A stretch of 53,060 nucleotides of DNA from Acrocarpospora corrugata (lineage in GTDB: Bacteria; Actinomycetota; Actinomycetes; Streptosporangiales; Streptosporangiaceae): the NCBI RefSeq assembly GCF_009687845.1, contig NZ_BLAD01000093.1:1-53060 (forward strand), read 5' to 3'. Position 1 is the first letter of the stretch; each line of letters opens with the position of its first letter. The position numbers and the translations under genes are program-made. The notes beneath the pieces were generated by a model. That model was not told where the DNA came from. It was given only the letters and a program-made list of their open reading frames with translations, and did no database searches. Positions 23,790 to 30,616 of this stretch are shown piece after piece.

Positions 23790-24188
23790 ATGAGCGACAA
23801 GCCCAGCGTTCTGTTCGTCTGCGTCCACAACGCCGGGCGCTCGCAGATGGCCGCCGGATGGCTCACCCACCTGGCCGGTGACCGCATCCAGGTCCGCTCG
23901 GCGGGTTCGGCCCCGGCCGAGTCCATCAACCCGGCCGCCATCGCGGCCATGCGCGAGGTCGGCATCGACATCACCGCCGAGCAGCCCAAGGTCCTCACCG
24001 TCGAGGCGGTGGAGGCCTCCGACGTGGTCATCACCATGGGCTGCGGAGACGCCTGCCCGATCTTCCCCGGCAAACGTTATGAGGACTGGAAACTGGAAGA
24101 CCCCGCCGGTCAGGGCATCGACGCGGTCCGGCCGATCCGCGATGAGATCCACGCCCGCATCGAAAAGCTCATCAAGGAACTGACCTAG
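23790..24188 (+). CDS. arsC: Third ArsC: single-domain arsenate reductase
   Basis: A 132-residue arsenate reductase without the N-terminal domain. Cys11 and Arg17 lie in FVCVHNAGRSQMAAGWL, and MGCGDACPIFPGKRYEDW holds the further Cys pair. It resembles the single-domain ArsC of many actinobacterial ars operons. GAGGAAAGG lies about 10 nt before ATG 23790. It closes a run of four tandem genes with low-MW phosphatase folds. A weak hairpin near 24264 separates it from the convergent arsR3. Confidence 0.92.
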   Translation: MSDKPSVLFVCVHNAGRSQMAAGWLTHLAGDRIQVRSAGSAPAESINPAAIAAMREVGIDITAEQPKVLTVEAVEASDVVITMGCGDACPIFPGKRYEDWKLEDPAGQGIDAVRPIRDEIHARIEKLIKELT

Positions 24189-24263
24189 AAGGCCCCGCCA
24201 GCAAGCCGCACCACCGTGGCCGAGCCATGGCTCAGGTCTTGCGCCACTGATGGCCCGGGAGGC

Positions 24264-24282
24264 CGATCCGCTGCCGGGATCG
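24264..24282. terminator. Weak hairpin between convergent ars units
   Basis: CGATCC (24264-24269) and GGATCG (24277-24282) can pair around a 7-nt loop, and a 12-bp palindrome GAGCCATGGCTC lies at 24222-24233. Both are modest; either may end the converging transcripts. Confidence 0.3.
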
Positions 24283-24286
24283 ACGA

Positions 24287-24664
24287 TCAGACGGTGACGA
24301 GCCCGACGTCGACCGGCCCGGCGGACGCGGGCTCGGCCAGCGGGGTGAACAGGGCGCCCAGCTTGGCGACCACGGCCGGGACGATCCAGTAGTAGACCCA
24401 GGTGCCCCGGCGTTCGGAGTCGATGAGTCCGGCGGTGCGCAGGACCTTCAGGTGGTGGGAGATCGTGGGGGCGGTCAGGTTGAAGGCGTCGGTCAGGTCG
24501 CAGACGCAGGTCTCGCCGCCCGCGTGGGAGCCGATCATCGACAGCAGGCGGAGCCGTACCGGATCGGCGACCGCCTTGAGCAGGGTGGCCATCTCGGCGG
24601 CGGCCGATTCCGACAGCGGTTCGCGCGCGATCGGCGCGCAGCAGGCGATGGTGACGTCTGCCAT
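24287..24664 (-). CDS. arsR: ArsR-family arsenic-responsive repressor 3
   Basis: A 125-residue repressor closely related to ArsR2. It has Cys8-Cys9 near the start and Cys53/Cys55 in TCVCDL for arsenite, recognition helix LTAPTISHHLKVLRTAGLI and wing ERRGTWVYYWIV. ATG 24664 is chosen because AAGGGG lies about 7 nt upstream; GTG 24673 is in frame but overlaps that site. It is the last gene of a minus-strand unit after the flavoprotein and MFS genes, 33 nt behind the MFS stop. A TATAAT box overlaps that stop codon, so arsR3 may also have its own promoter. Confidence 0.9.
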   Translation of the reverse strand: MADVTIACCAPIAREPLSESAAAEMATLLKAVADPVRLRLLSMIGSHAGGETCVCDLTDAFNLTAPTISHHLKVLRTAGLIDSERRGTWVYYWIVPAVVAKLGALFTPLAEPASAGPVDVGLVTV

Positions 24665-24697
24665 GGCGAACACCCCTTACTTCGATATCTGTCTAAA

Positions 24698-25921
24698 TTA
24701 TAGGCGATGGTAGGCCAACAGGGCCAACGCGGCGATCGCGCAGGCCGTTGCCACCGCGCCCATCACCCAGGTGTAACCCGCCGCCTGGGCCAGCGCGACC
24801 GCGCCGAGTGGAGCCAGCGCCTTGTCGGCGACGGAGAAGACCGCGATCCGGCCGGACAGGGTGGCGTAGGCGGCGGTGCCGTACCGGTCGGTGAGCAGGT
24901 GGGGCAGGGTGATGGAGGCGATGCCGAAGCCGAGCCCGAACAGCAGTACGCAGCCGACAGCTCCCGGCACGCTCCGTCCGAACGGGGGGAGCAGCAGGAC
25001 GGCGACGCCCTGCAGGGCGAAGATCGCGGCGGCGATGAGGGCGGCGGGCAGGCGGCGCTGCAGGCCGGTGGTGATCAGCCGTCCGGTCACCGACAGCACG
25101 CCCAGCAGGCCGGCCAGGGTGGCGGCCAGGACGGGTGAGTGCCCGAGGCGGATGAGGTAGCTGATGAGCAGGACCGACATCACCGACACCGCGCCGCCGT
25201 TGGCGGTGAAGGCGATCACCAGCAGCCAGAACGGCCGTGCCCGGGTGGCGGCTTTGACGATCCCGTCCCGCTCGCCGCGCGGCCGGGGATGGGTACGGCG
25301 GCGCAGTACGAGCGCGTGCAGCGGGATGGCGGTGAGGCCGTAGACCAGGGCCAGGATGATCAGGGCCTGGCGCCAGCCGTACCACTCGACCAGCAGGCCG
25401 GTCAGCGGCAGGAAGATCGCCGAGGCGAAGCCCGCGACGATGGTGACCGCCAGCAGCGCGTTCGCCCGGCCGCGCCCGTTGCCGTCGAACCAGGCGACGA
25501 TGACGGCGAAGGCCGACTCGTACAGCACCATCGCGCAGGCGACGCCGATGACGGCCGACACCGCGTACAGCTGCGGCAGGTTCTCCACCTGCGACCAGGC
25601 CAGCACGGCGGACGTACCGAGGATCGACCCGGCCGTCATCAGCCCGCGGCCGCCGCGGGCGTCCAGCCAGCGGCCGGCCGGCGGCGCGCACAGGGCGGCG
25701 ATCAGGATCGAGATGGTGAGGGCGGCGGCGATCTGCGGGGCGCTGGCGTGCAGGTCGGCTGCCATGGGAGCGAGGAAGACGGAGAAGGCGTAATAGAGGA
25801 CCCCGTACCCGATGGTCTGGGTGACGGCCAGCGCCGCGACCATCGGCCAGCCGTGGCCGGGACGCGGCAGCCCGCCGCCCCTTGCCTCAGGGACGGCGGT
25901 CTCGGCGGTGGAACCCGACAT
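24698..25921 (-). CDS. MFS transporter, candidate arsenical exporter
   Basis: A 407-residue major-facilitator protein with 12 predicted membrane segments. The first begins WPMVAALAVTQTIGYGVLYY, and the loop between helices 2 and 3 has GRWLDARGGRGLM in place of the usual G-x3-D-R-x-GR-R motif. ATG 25921 is chosen for the GGAGAGACGGAG just upstream. It is 17 nt downstream of the flavoprotein gene and 33 nt upstream of arsR3, so it is part of an arsenic-regulated operon. The substrate could be arsenite, a methylated or acetylated arsenical, or a product of the flavoprotein. It is not ArsB or ACR3. No resemblance strong enough to name ArsJ, ArsK or ArsP is claimed. Confidence 0.87.
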   Translation of the reverse strand: MSGSTAETAVPEARGGGLPRPGHGWPMVAALAVTQTIGYGVLYYAFSVFLAPMAADLHASAPQIAAALTISILIAALCAPPAGRWLDARGGRGLMTAGSILGTSAVLAWSQVENLPQLYAVSAVIGVACAMVLYESAFAVIVAWFDGNGRGRANALLAVTIVAGFASAIFLPLTGLLVEWYGWRQALIILALVYGLTAIPLHALVLRRRTHPRPRGERDGIVKAATRARPFWLLVIAFTANGGAVSVMSVLLISYLIRLGHSPVLAATLAGLLGVLSVTGRLITTGLQRRLPAALIAAAIFALQGVAVLLLPPFGRSVPGAVGCVLLFGLGFGIASITLPHLLTDRYGTAAYATLSGRIAVFSVADKALAPLGAVALAQAAGYTWVMGAVATACAIAALALLAYHRL

Positions 25922-25938
25922 CTCCGTCTCTCCTCTTT

Positions 25939-27330
25939 TCAGCCGCAGCAGTTGCCACCGCCGACGGTGACCAGGGGCAGCGGGGCGGCGAGCAGGCCGC
26001 CGCTGATGCCGGTGGCCAGGCCCACCCGCTGCTCCTGTGCCTCGGCCAGGCCGGAGGAGCACACTCCCGTCTCGGGCAGGTCGAGCTGCACGTCGCGGGC
26101 GGCTTCCCAGTCACCGGCCAGCGCGGCCGCCACGGAGCGGACCTGCTCGTACCCGGTGGCCATCAGGAAGGTCGGGGCGCGGCCGTAGCTCTTGACGCCG
26201 ACGGCATAGTAGCCGGGCTCGGGATGGGACAGCTCGTCGACGCCGTGGGCGGGGACGGTGCCGCAGGAATGCTCGTTGGGATCGATCAGCGGGGCCAGCG
26301 CCCGGGTGGAGCCGAGGATCGGATCCAGATCGAGGCGCAGTTCGGAGGCGATGGAGTGGTCGGGCCGGTATCCGGTGGCGGAGATGACCTGGTCGACGGT
26401 GATGGCCTGCTCGGCGCCGGAGGGGTCGCGGCTGACCACCTCGACGCCCCGCCCGGTGGGCGTGAGCCGGTGGGTGAAGAACCCGTTCAGGAGCGTGATG
26501 CGGCCGGACTCGACATGCGCCCGCAGGCGGGTGCCGAGCGCACCACGCGCGGGCAGCGCGTCGGCGGCGCCTCCCCCGTAGGTACGGCCTGCGCTGCCGG
26601 CGCGGATCGCCCAGGTGATCTGGGCTCCTTCGAGCTGGGCCAGGGCCAGCAGCGTGGTGGCGGCGGAATGGCCCGCGCCGACGACCAGGGTGTGTTTGCC
26701 CGCGTAGCGGTCGCGGTCGGCTCCGAGCACGTCGGGCAATGCATCATCGATGGACACCTCACTCTCGCCGTAGGCGGGCAGACCGCTGGCGCCGAGCACG
26801 TTGGGGCTGGTGTAGGTGCCGGAGGCGTCGATGATCGCCCGCGCCCGCAGTTCCTCGCCGGAGCCGGTCCTGATGAGGAAGGGGGCCTGGTCGCGGCCGT
26901 TGGTGCGGACGCGGTCGTAGCCGAGGCGGCTGATCGCGGTGACCTTCACGCCGAACCGGACCGCGGGGCCGAGGAGCTTGCCAAGCGGGGCGAGGTAGCC
27001 GTCGATGAGTTCGGCGCCGGTGGGCAGCCAGTCGGGATCGGGGGCGCTCCAGCCGCCGGCTTCCAGCAGGCGGCGGGCGGCGGCGTCGATGTTGTACTTC
27101 CAGGGGCTGAAGACGCGGACATGCCCCCACTGGGCGACCGACGCGCCGGCCTGGTTTCCCGCTTCCAGAACCAGGAAGTCCAGGCCACGTTCGGCCAGGT
27201 GCGCGGCGGCGGCCAGCCCGACCGGCCCGGCGCCGATCACCACCACCGGCAGCTGCTCCAGGCCGCCATCCGAAGCGGCCGAGGCGGCGGGTTCGAGCTC
27301 GGCGGTGTTGGGGCCGCAGCATCCACTCAT
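25939..27330 (-). CDS. ArsO-like FAD/NAD(P) flavoprotein with terminal cysteine pairs
   Basis: A 463-residue flavin-dependent oxidoreductase of the monooxygenase type. The FAD-binding Rossmann motif is VVVIGAGPVGLAAAAHLAERG (about 32-52); the NAD(P) motif is TLVVGAGHSAATTLLAL (about 215-231); ISATGYRPD marks the C-terminal FAD contact. Both ends carry cysteine pairs, SGCCGPN at residues 2-8 and GGNCCG at the very end, which could bind arsenite. Proteins like this (ArsO) sit in Streptomyces ars clusters. ATG 27330 follows GAGGAGA. It is the first gene of the minus-strand unit with the MFS gene and arsR3, and upstream lie two strong dyads. Oxidation of an arsenical before export is a reasonable guess, not shown. 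Confidence 0.85.
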   Translation of the reverse strand: MSGCCGPNTAELEPAASAASDGGLEQLPVVVIGAGPVGLAAAAHLAERGLDFLVLEAGNQAGASVAQWGHVRVFSPWKYNIDAAARRLLEAGGWSAPDPDWLPTGAELIDGYLAPLGKLLGPAVRFGVKVTAISRLGYDRVRTNGRDQAPFLIRTGSGEELRARAIIDASGTYTSPNVLGASGLPAYGESEVSIDDALPDVLGADRDRYAGKHTLVVGAGHSAATTLLALAQLEGAQITWAIRAGSAGRTYGGGAADALPARGALGTRLRAHVESGRITLLNGFFTHRLTPTGRGVEVVSRDPSGAEQAITVDQVISATGYRPDHSIASELRLDLDPILGSTRALAPLIDPNEHSCGTVPAHGVDELSHPEPGYYAVGVKSYGRAPTFLMATGYEQVRSVAAALAGDWEAARDVQLDLPETGVCSSGLAEAQEQRVGLATGISGGLLAAPLPLVTVGGGNCCG

Positions 27331-27408
27331 GGCTGTTCTCCTCACGATCAACTGACGTCGGGTCGGCCACCGGCCGACTGCGGGGCAGGCCGTCCGGCGC
27401 GCCCCGGC

Positions 27409-27430
27409 TGATTAGAGATTCGTCTAATCA
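27409..27430 (-). promoter_or_regulatory. ArsR-type operator before the flavoprotein operon
   Basis: TGATTAGA (27409-27416), spacer GATTCG, TCTAATCA (27423-27430) is a perfect 8-6-8 inverted repeat in the leader, 79 nt before the flavoprotein start. It fits an ArsR dimer and probably binds ArsR3. Confidence 0.65.
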
Positions 27431-27451
27431 AGCTGAGGGCAGCATGCCTCA

Positions 27452-27491
27452 TTGATTCGAGTCCTGTCAATTTAGATGGATACCGAATCAA
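27452..27491 (-). promoter_or_regulatory. Second dyad and promoter region of the flavoprotein operon
   Basis: TTGATTCG (27452-27459) and CGAATCAA (27484-27491) are perfect 8-bp inverted arms 24 nt apart. Between them the minus strand reads TTGACA, a good -35 box. The arms may bind two dimers or loop the promoter. Confidence 0.5.
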
Positions 27492-27559
27492 GGCGTGTTC
27501 GGAGACCGTAGCGAGTCAGGCGGTGAAGTGGTGGGCGTCCGCCGACGCCGCGTAGGACG

Positions 27560-28096
27560 TCATGATGAGCACCGGCGGCGAGGCCGCCGAAAGCTGGGCA
27601 ACCCACGTGGGCCGCCAGTTCGACGCATGACGGCGCGAAAGATCAGTGGAAGGCCGATCAGGCTGGGCAGCACCCAGTAGCTCCAGGTAGGCAGCCGGTC
27701 CCAGAGCGGCAGGTTCGCGCCGTTGTCCACGTAGAACCCGGTGAGCAGGGCGACGTAGGACAAGCCCATGCCGGTGACATGGAGGTACGGCTGCCGCCGC
27801 CTGTTCAGGTAGCCGATCAGGCCGACAGTGAAGGCGAAGGAGCCGATGGCGAACAGATGGGCGTTCTCCCGCCAGCGGATCACCGACAAAACCGTCATGG
27901 ACGCGAACACCACCCCAAGACTCCACAGGTAGATCCGGCCGAATCGCCGATGCCCCACGGCGCCCTTGCGGGACAAAGCGGCCCCGGGTCCGCACGCCAC
28001 GCACGTCAGACCCGCCACGATGTGGAAGGCCAGGGCGGTGAAAAAGAGCGGACCCGAATCGGGCACGGGGAAGCCGAAGACCTCGATCTCATCCAC
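27560..28096 (-). CDS. DUF2306-like multi-pass membrane protein
   Basis: A 178-residue membrane protein with about five membrane segments. It begins near the membrane (PLFFTALAFHIVAGLTCVAC), then GHRRFGRIYLWSLGVVFASM, a motif shared by DUF2306-type proteins in which H-R-x2-G-R-x-Y separates helices 2 and 3. Helices follow at SFAFTVGLIGYL, HVTGMGLSYVALLTGFYVDN and SYWVLPSLIGLPLIF. The tail is short, basic and Arg-rich. The function is unknown; distant relatives include heme- or ion-handling membrane proteins. It is divergent from the PadR gene at 28185 and shares the intergenic operator, so PadR probably controls it. The ribosome site (AGGGTGG) is moderate. Confidence 0.7.
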   Translation of the reverse strand: MDEIEVFGFPVPDSGPLFFTALAFHIVAGLTCVACGPGAALSRKGAVGHRRFGRIYLWSLGVVFASMTVLSVIRWRENAHLFAIGSFAFTVGLIGYLNRRRQPYLHVTGMGLSYVALLTGFYVDNGANLPLWDRLPTWSYWVLPSLIGLPLIFRAVMRRTGGPRGLPSFRRPRRRCSS

Positions 28097-28110
28097 CCTG
28101 AGCCTTCATA

Positions 28111-28140
28111 AGTAGCATTGCTATATATAGCGACGCTACT
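28111..28140. promoter_or_regulatory. 30-bp symmetric operator for PadR (first)
   Basis: AGTAGC (28111-28116), ATT, the perfect palindrome GCTATATATAGC (28120-28131), GAC, GCTACT (28135-28140): all parts share one centre. It lies 15 nt before the membrane gene on the minus strand. A related half, TATAGCG, recurs at 28170 as the probable -10 box of padR, allowing autoregulation. Confidence 0.65.
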
Positions 28141-28184
28141 CCGATAGTTGTCTCACCGGAAGGCCCGGTATAGCGTTACTACCT

Positions 28185-28523
28185 ATGAGGGCAGAGGCGC
28201 TCAAAGGGCACCTGGACGGCCTGCTGCTGGCGGCGCTGGAAGAGGGACCGCAGCACGGCTACGCGGTCAAGGAGGCCTTGCGCGAATCGACCGAGGGGCG
28301 CATCGACCTGCCCAGCGGCACTATTTACCCCGCGCTGCACCGGCTGGAGCAGGCCGGGCTGATCACCGGAACCTGGTCGGTCGTGGGCGGACGCCGCCGC
28401 CGTACCTACGAACTCACCAGCGATGGACGCGAAGCGCTCAGCGGCGAGCGCGACCGCTGGCAGGAGTTCGCCGGCGCCGTCACCGCCGCACTCCGGACAC
28501 GGCCGTGGCCGACCACGACCTGA
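28185..28523 (+). CDS. PadR-family transcriptional regulator
   Basis: A 112-residue PadR winged-helix protein. ALKGHLDGLLLAALEEGPQHGYAVKEAL and LPSGTIYPALHRLEQAGLI are the classic PadR N-terminal motifs, and GGRRRRTYELTSDGREAL forms the wing. The C-terminal helix is short (subfamily with one dimerisation helix). A TATAGC -10 box ends only 9 nt before ATG 28185 and there is no ribosome site, so translation may be leaderless. Its last 19 nt overlap the next gene, which encodes a HAAS-domain membrane protein, the usual partner of PadR in this arrangement. Confidence 0.9.
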   Translation: MRAEALKGHLDGLLLAALEEGPQHGYAVKEALRESTEGRIDLPSGTIYPALHRLEQAGLITGTWSVVGGRRRRTYELTSDGREALSGERDRWQEFAGAVTAALRTRPWPTTT

Positions 28524-29080
28524 TCGCCGCCCAGCTCGGCATCCTGTCCGCAAGACTCCCGGCGCAGGTGGTCGAGGAGCTGGCCGACGGCCTCCAGGAG
28601 ACCTACCGATCCCAACTCACGAGGTTGGGCGACCCTGAGGCGGCCGCGCGGGCGGCGATCGCCGAGTTCGGTGACGCGGACACGGTCACGGCCGCCTTCT
28701 TCCGCGACTCCCCGTGGCGGCGAATGGCGGTGATCCTGCTGGCCACCGGTCCCATGATGGGAGCGGTCTGGGGCCTGGGCCTGGTCTCCGCCCAGATGTG
28801 GAATTGGCCGATTCCGCTATCCGTCCGGATCGGGTACGGCGTGGTCCTCGTCACGGTCGCCGGCACCCTGCTGGCGGTGGTCAGGGAGAAGCGTGCCTAT
28901 CGGCGGACCCGGACGGCGACGCTGGCCGGGGCGGCCGCTCTCATCGCTTTGGACGCGGTCATGCTCGCCGCCGTCACCACCGTGCCCTCGGCCGCGTCGT
29001 GGCCGGTGGCGGTGGCGATCTCAGCGAGCATGCTGAGGATCACCGCCACCGTGCACGCCCTGCAGAAGTGCTGCTTCTAA
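28505..29080 (+). CDS. HAAS-domain membrane protein, PadR partner
   Basis: A 191-residue protein with a soluble helical N-terminus and four membrane segments. Residues 1-60 (LSARLPAQVVEELADGLQET, GDPEAAARAAIAEFGDADTV) are the HAAS/permease-prefix signalling domain usually encoded beside PadR. Membrane helices follow at about 75-97, 105-125, 135-155 and 160-180. GTG 28505 lies inside the padR gene and gives a 19-nt overlap, indicating translational coupling. Its likely role is to sense the membrane or interact with PadR; no transport motif is present. It ends in Cys-Cys-Phe. Confidence 0.8.
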   Translation: MADHDLIAAQLGILSARLPAQVVEELADGLQETYRSQLTRLGDPEAAARAAIAEFGDADTVTAAFFRDSPWRRMAVILLATGPMMGAVWGLGLVSAQMWNWPIPLSVRIGYGVVLVTVAGTLLAVVREKRAYRRTRTATLAGAAALIALDAVMLAAVTTVPSAASWPVAVAISASMLRITATVHALQKCCF

Positions 29081-29221
29081 GCAGAGATGCGCGATACCTG
29101 CCCGCTTCCTGTCCAGCCCGGTCGGCTTCGTGTAATTTTCGGTACTCATCCTCCCCGGAGGCCGGTAGCCGCGGGAAAACCGTTCGGCCGGTGGGATGAT
29201 CGCGGCCTAGCATGCGGAGCC

Positions 29222-30049
29222 GTGAGCAGAAGATTGCGGGGGATTGCGGCGGTCAACGCGCAGATCGTCGCCGAGGGGGAGTACCGGACCGACGATGGCG
29301 TCCTCGTCGTCGTTGGCTCGGCGGTGGAGGCGGCGGTCGCCGGCACCGTGAGTTATTCACCGGACGGGTTCCTTGATGCGCCCCGCCCGACGGTCGGTCT
29401 GCGGACGTCTTTTCAGGTGACCGGTGAGAATAGCCTTCAGGCCGCGCGACGGCTGCACCTCGTCGGGGGTGGGCGGATCGCCGTTCTGAACTTCGCTTCG
29501 GCTCGTAATCCGGGAGGTGGCTATTTCGGGGGTGCCAAGGCCCAGGAAGAGGACCTCTGCCGCAACGCGCTGCTGTATCCCTGCCTGCTGCGGGCTCCTG
29601 ACTATTACGAAGCGCACCGTGCTTCCGCTGATCTGCTCTACAGTCACCGGGTTATCTGGTCGCCGGATGTTCCGGTGCACCGTGGGGATGACGGGCGGTT
29701 GCTGCGGGAGCCGTACCCCGTCTCGTTCTTGACCTCTCCGGCGCCGAATGCCGGGCAGGCGTTGCGGCGTGATCCGGGTTTGCGGGAGCGGATCCGGGGG
29801 GCGCTCCATCAGCGCGCGGAGCGGGTTCTGGCCGTGGCCGCCCATCATGGCGCGCGGCGGCTGGTTCTCGGCGCGTGGGGGTGCGGGGTGTTCCGTAATG
29901 ATCCGCGTGAGGTTGCCGAGGCCTTCCATGTCCATCTCACGGTGGGTGGCGCGTTCGCGGAGGTGTTTGAACGGGTGGTGTTCGCGGTCTGGGATCGGTC
30001 GGAGGATTCCGTCAACCGGGCCGCGTTCGGTGAACGTTTCAGTGCTTAA
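29222..30049 (+). CDS. Bacterial-type poly(ADP-ribose) glycohydrolase (TIGR02452 family)
   Basis: A 275-residue macrodomain enzyme that removes ADP-ribose polymers. The catalytic signature GGG-x7-QEE is complete: NPGGGYFGGAKAQEEDLCR near residue 100. An N-terminal helix (RGIAAVNAQIVAEG) and the late LGAWGCGVFRNDP segment complete the bacterial PARG pattern. GTG 29222 is chosen because it precedes the family's usual N-terminal helix; GGAG lies very close, so the ribosome site is imperfect and upstream GTG/ATG codons remain possible. The stop shares TTAA with the stop of the convergent rrf2 gene. No ADP-ribosyltransferase is obvious in the window, except that the RHS toxin tail has unknown activity. 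Confidence 0.85.
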   Translation: MSRRLRGIAAVNAQIVAEGEYRTDDGVLVVVGSAVEAAVAGTVSYSPDGFLDAPRPTVGLRTSFQVTGENSLQAARRLHLVGGGRIAVLNFASARNPGGGYFGGAKAQEEDLCRNALLYPCLLRAPDYYEAHRASADLLYSHRVIWSPDVPVHRGDDGRLLREPYPVSFLTSPAPNAGQALRRDPGLRERIRGALHQRAERVLAVAAHHGARRLVLGAWGCGVFRNDPREVAEAFHVHLTVGGAFAEVFERVVFAVWDRSEDSVNRAAFGERFSA

Positions 30050-30525
30050 CGGTCGGCGCCGAGCCAGGTGCCGACGCCGTTCAGGGTGCCTGCGCCGCTG
30101 TTGAGTTCGACCTGTTCGGCGAGGTCGGCGATGCTCACGGAGTTCAGCGCGGCGCGCCGTGCCGACTCGGCGGCGGCCATGGCGCGGGAGATCGGGCAGG
30201 GCGTCAGGCAGGAGTCAGCCGGGGTCGCCAGGGGGCCGCGCTGGCGGATCTCCGTGCAGATGAAGGCCGGGTCGGGGCCGTCGACGGCTTCGACGACGTC
30301 GAGGACTGTGATCGTCGCCGGGGGGCGGGACAGCACGTAGCCGCCCGATTTTCCCTGCACCGAGTGCACGAGGCCGGCCCGGGACAGCGCCTGGAGCTGT
30401 TTGGCCAGGTAGGTGGGTGACACGTCGTGCAGCTCCGCCAGTCGGGCGGCCGGTACGGGCTCTGCCACGGAGGTGAGTACGACGCAGCAGTGCAGCGCCC
30501 ACTCCACCCCTCCAGACATCTTCAT
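30046..30525 (-). CDS. Rrf2-family transcriptional regulator
   Basis: A 159-residue Rrf2 protein. The winged helix is typical: GGVEWALHCCVVL at the start, LAELHDVSPTYLAKQLQALSRAGLV as recognition helix and GKSGGYVLSRPP as wing. Downstream cysteines in FICTEIRQRG, DSCLTPC match the three-cysteine arrangement that binds an Fe-S cluster or senses thiols or nitric oxide in this family (Cys90, then a Cys-x3-Cys pair about 15 residues later). It is divergent from the NAD(P)-binding gene and shares a perfect palindrome with it. Loss of cluster or thiol oxidation would relieve repression of that gene. Confidence 0.88.
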   Translation of the reverse strand: MKMSGGVEWALHCCVVLTSVAEPVPAARLAELHDVSPTYLAKQLQALSRAGLVHSVQGKSGGYVLSRPPATITVLDVVEAVDGPDPAFICTEIRQRGPLATPADSCLTPCPISRAMAAAESARRAALNSVSIADLAEQVELNSGAGTLNGVGTWLGADR

Positions 30526-30550
30526 CCTGCGACTCTATCCGCACCCCCTT

Positions 30551-30575
30551 TACTCGGACACATATTGTCCGAGTA
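30551..30575. promoter_or_regulatory. Rrf2 operator between divergent genes
   Basis: TACTCGGACA (30551-30560), CATAT, TGTCCGAGTA (30566-30575) is a perfect 10-5-10 inverted repeat; a further half TGTCCGAATC follows at about 30590. It sits between rrf2 and the NAD(P)-binding gene and overlaps a TATATT -10-like box. Confidence 0.75.
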
Positions 30576-30616
30576 TATTGAGGGCAGGTTGTCCGAATCC
30601 GAGGGAGAGGCTCATC

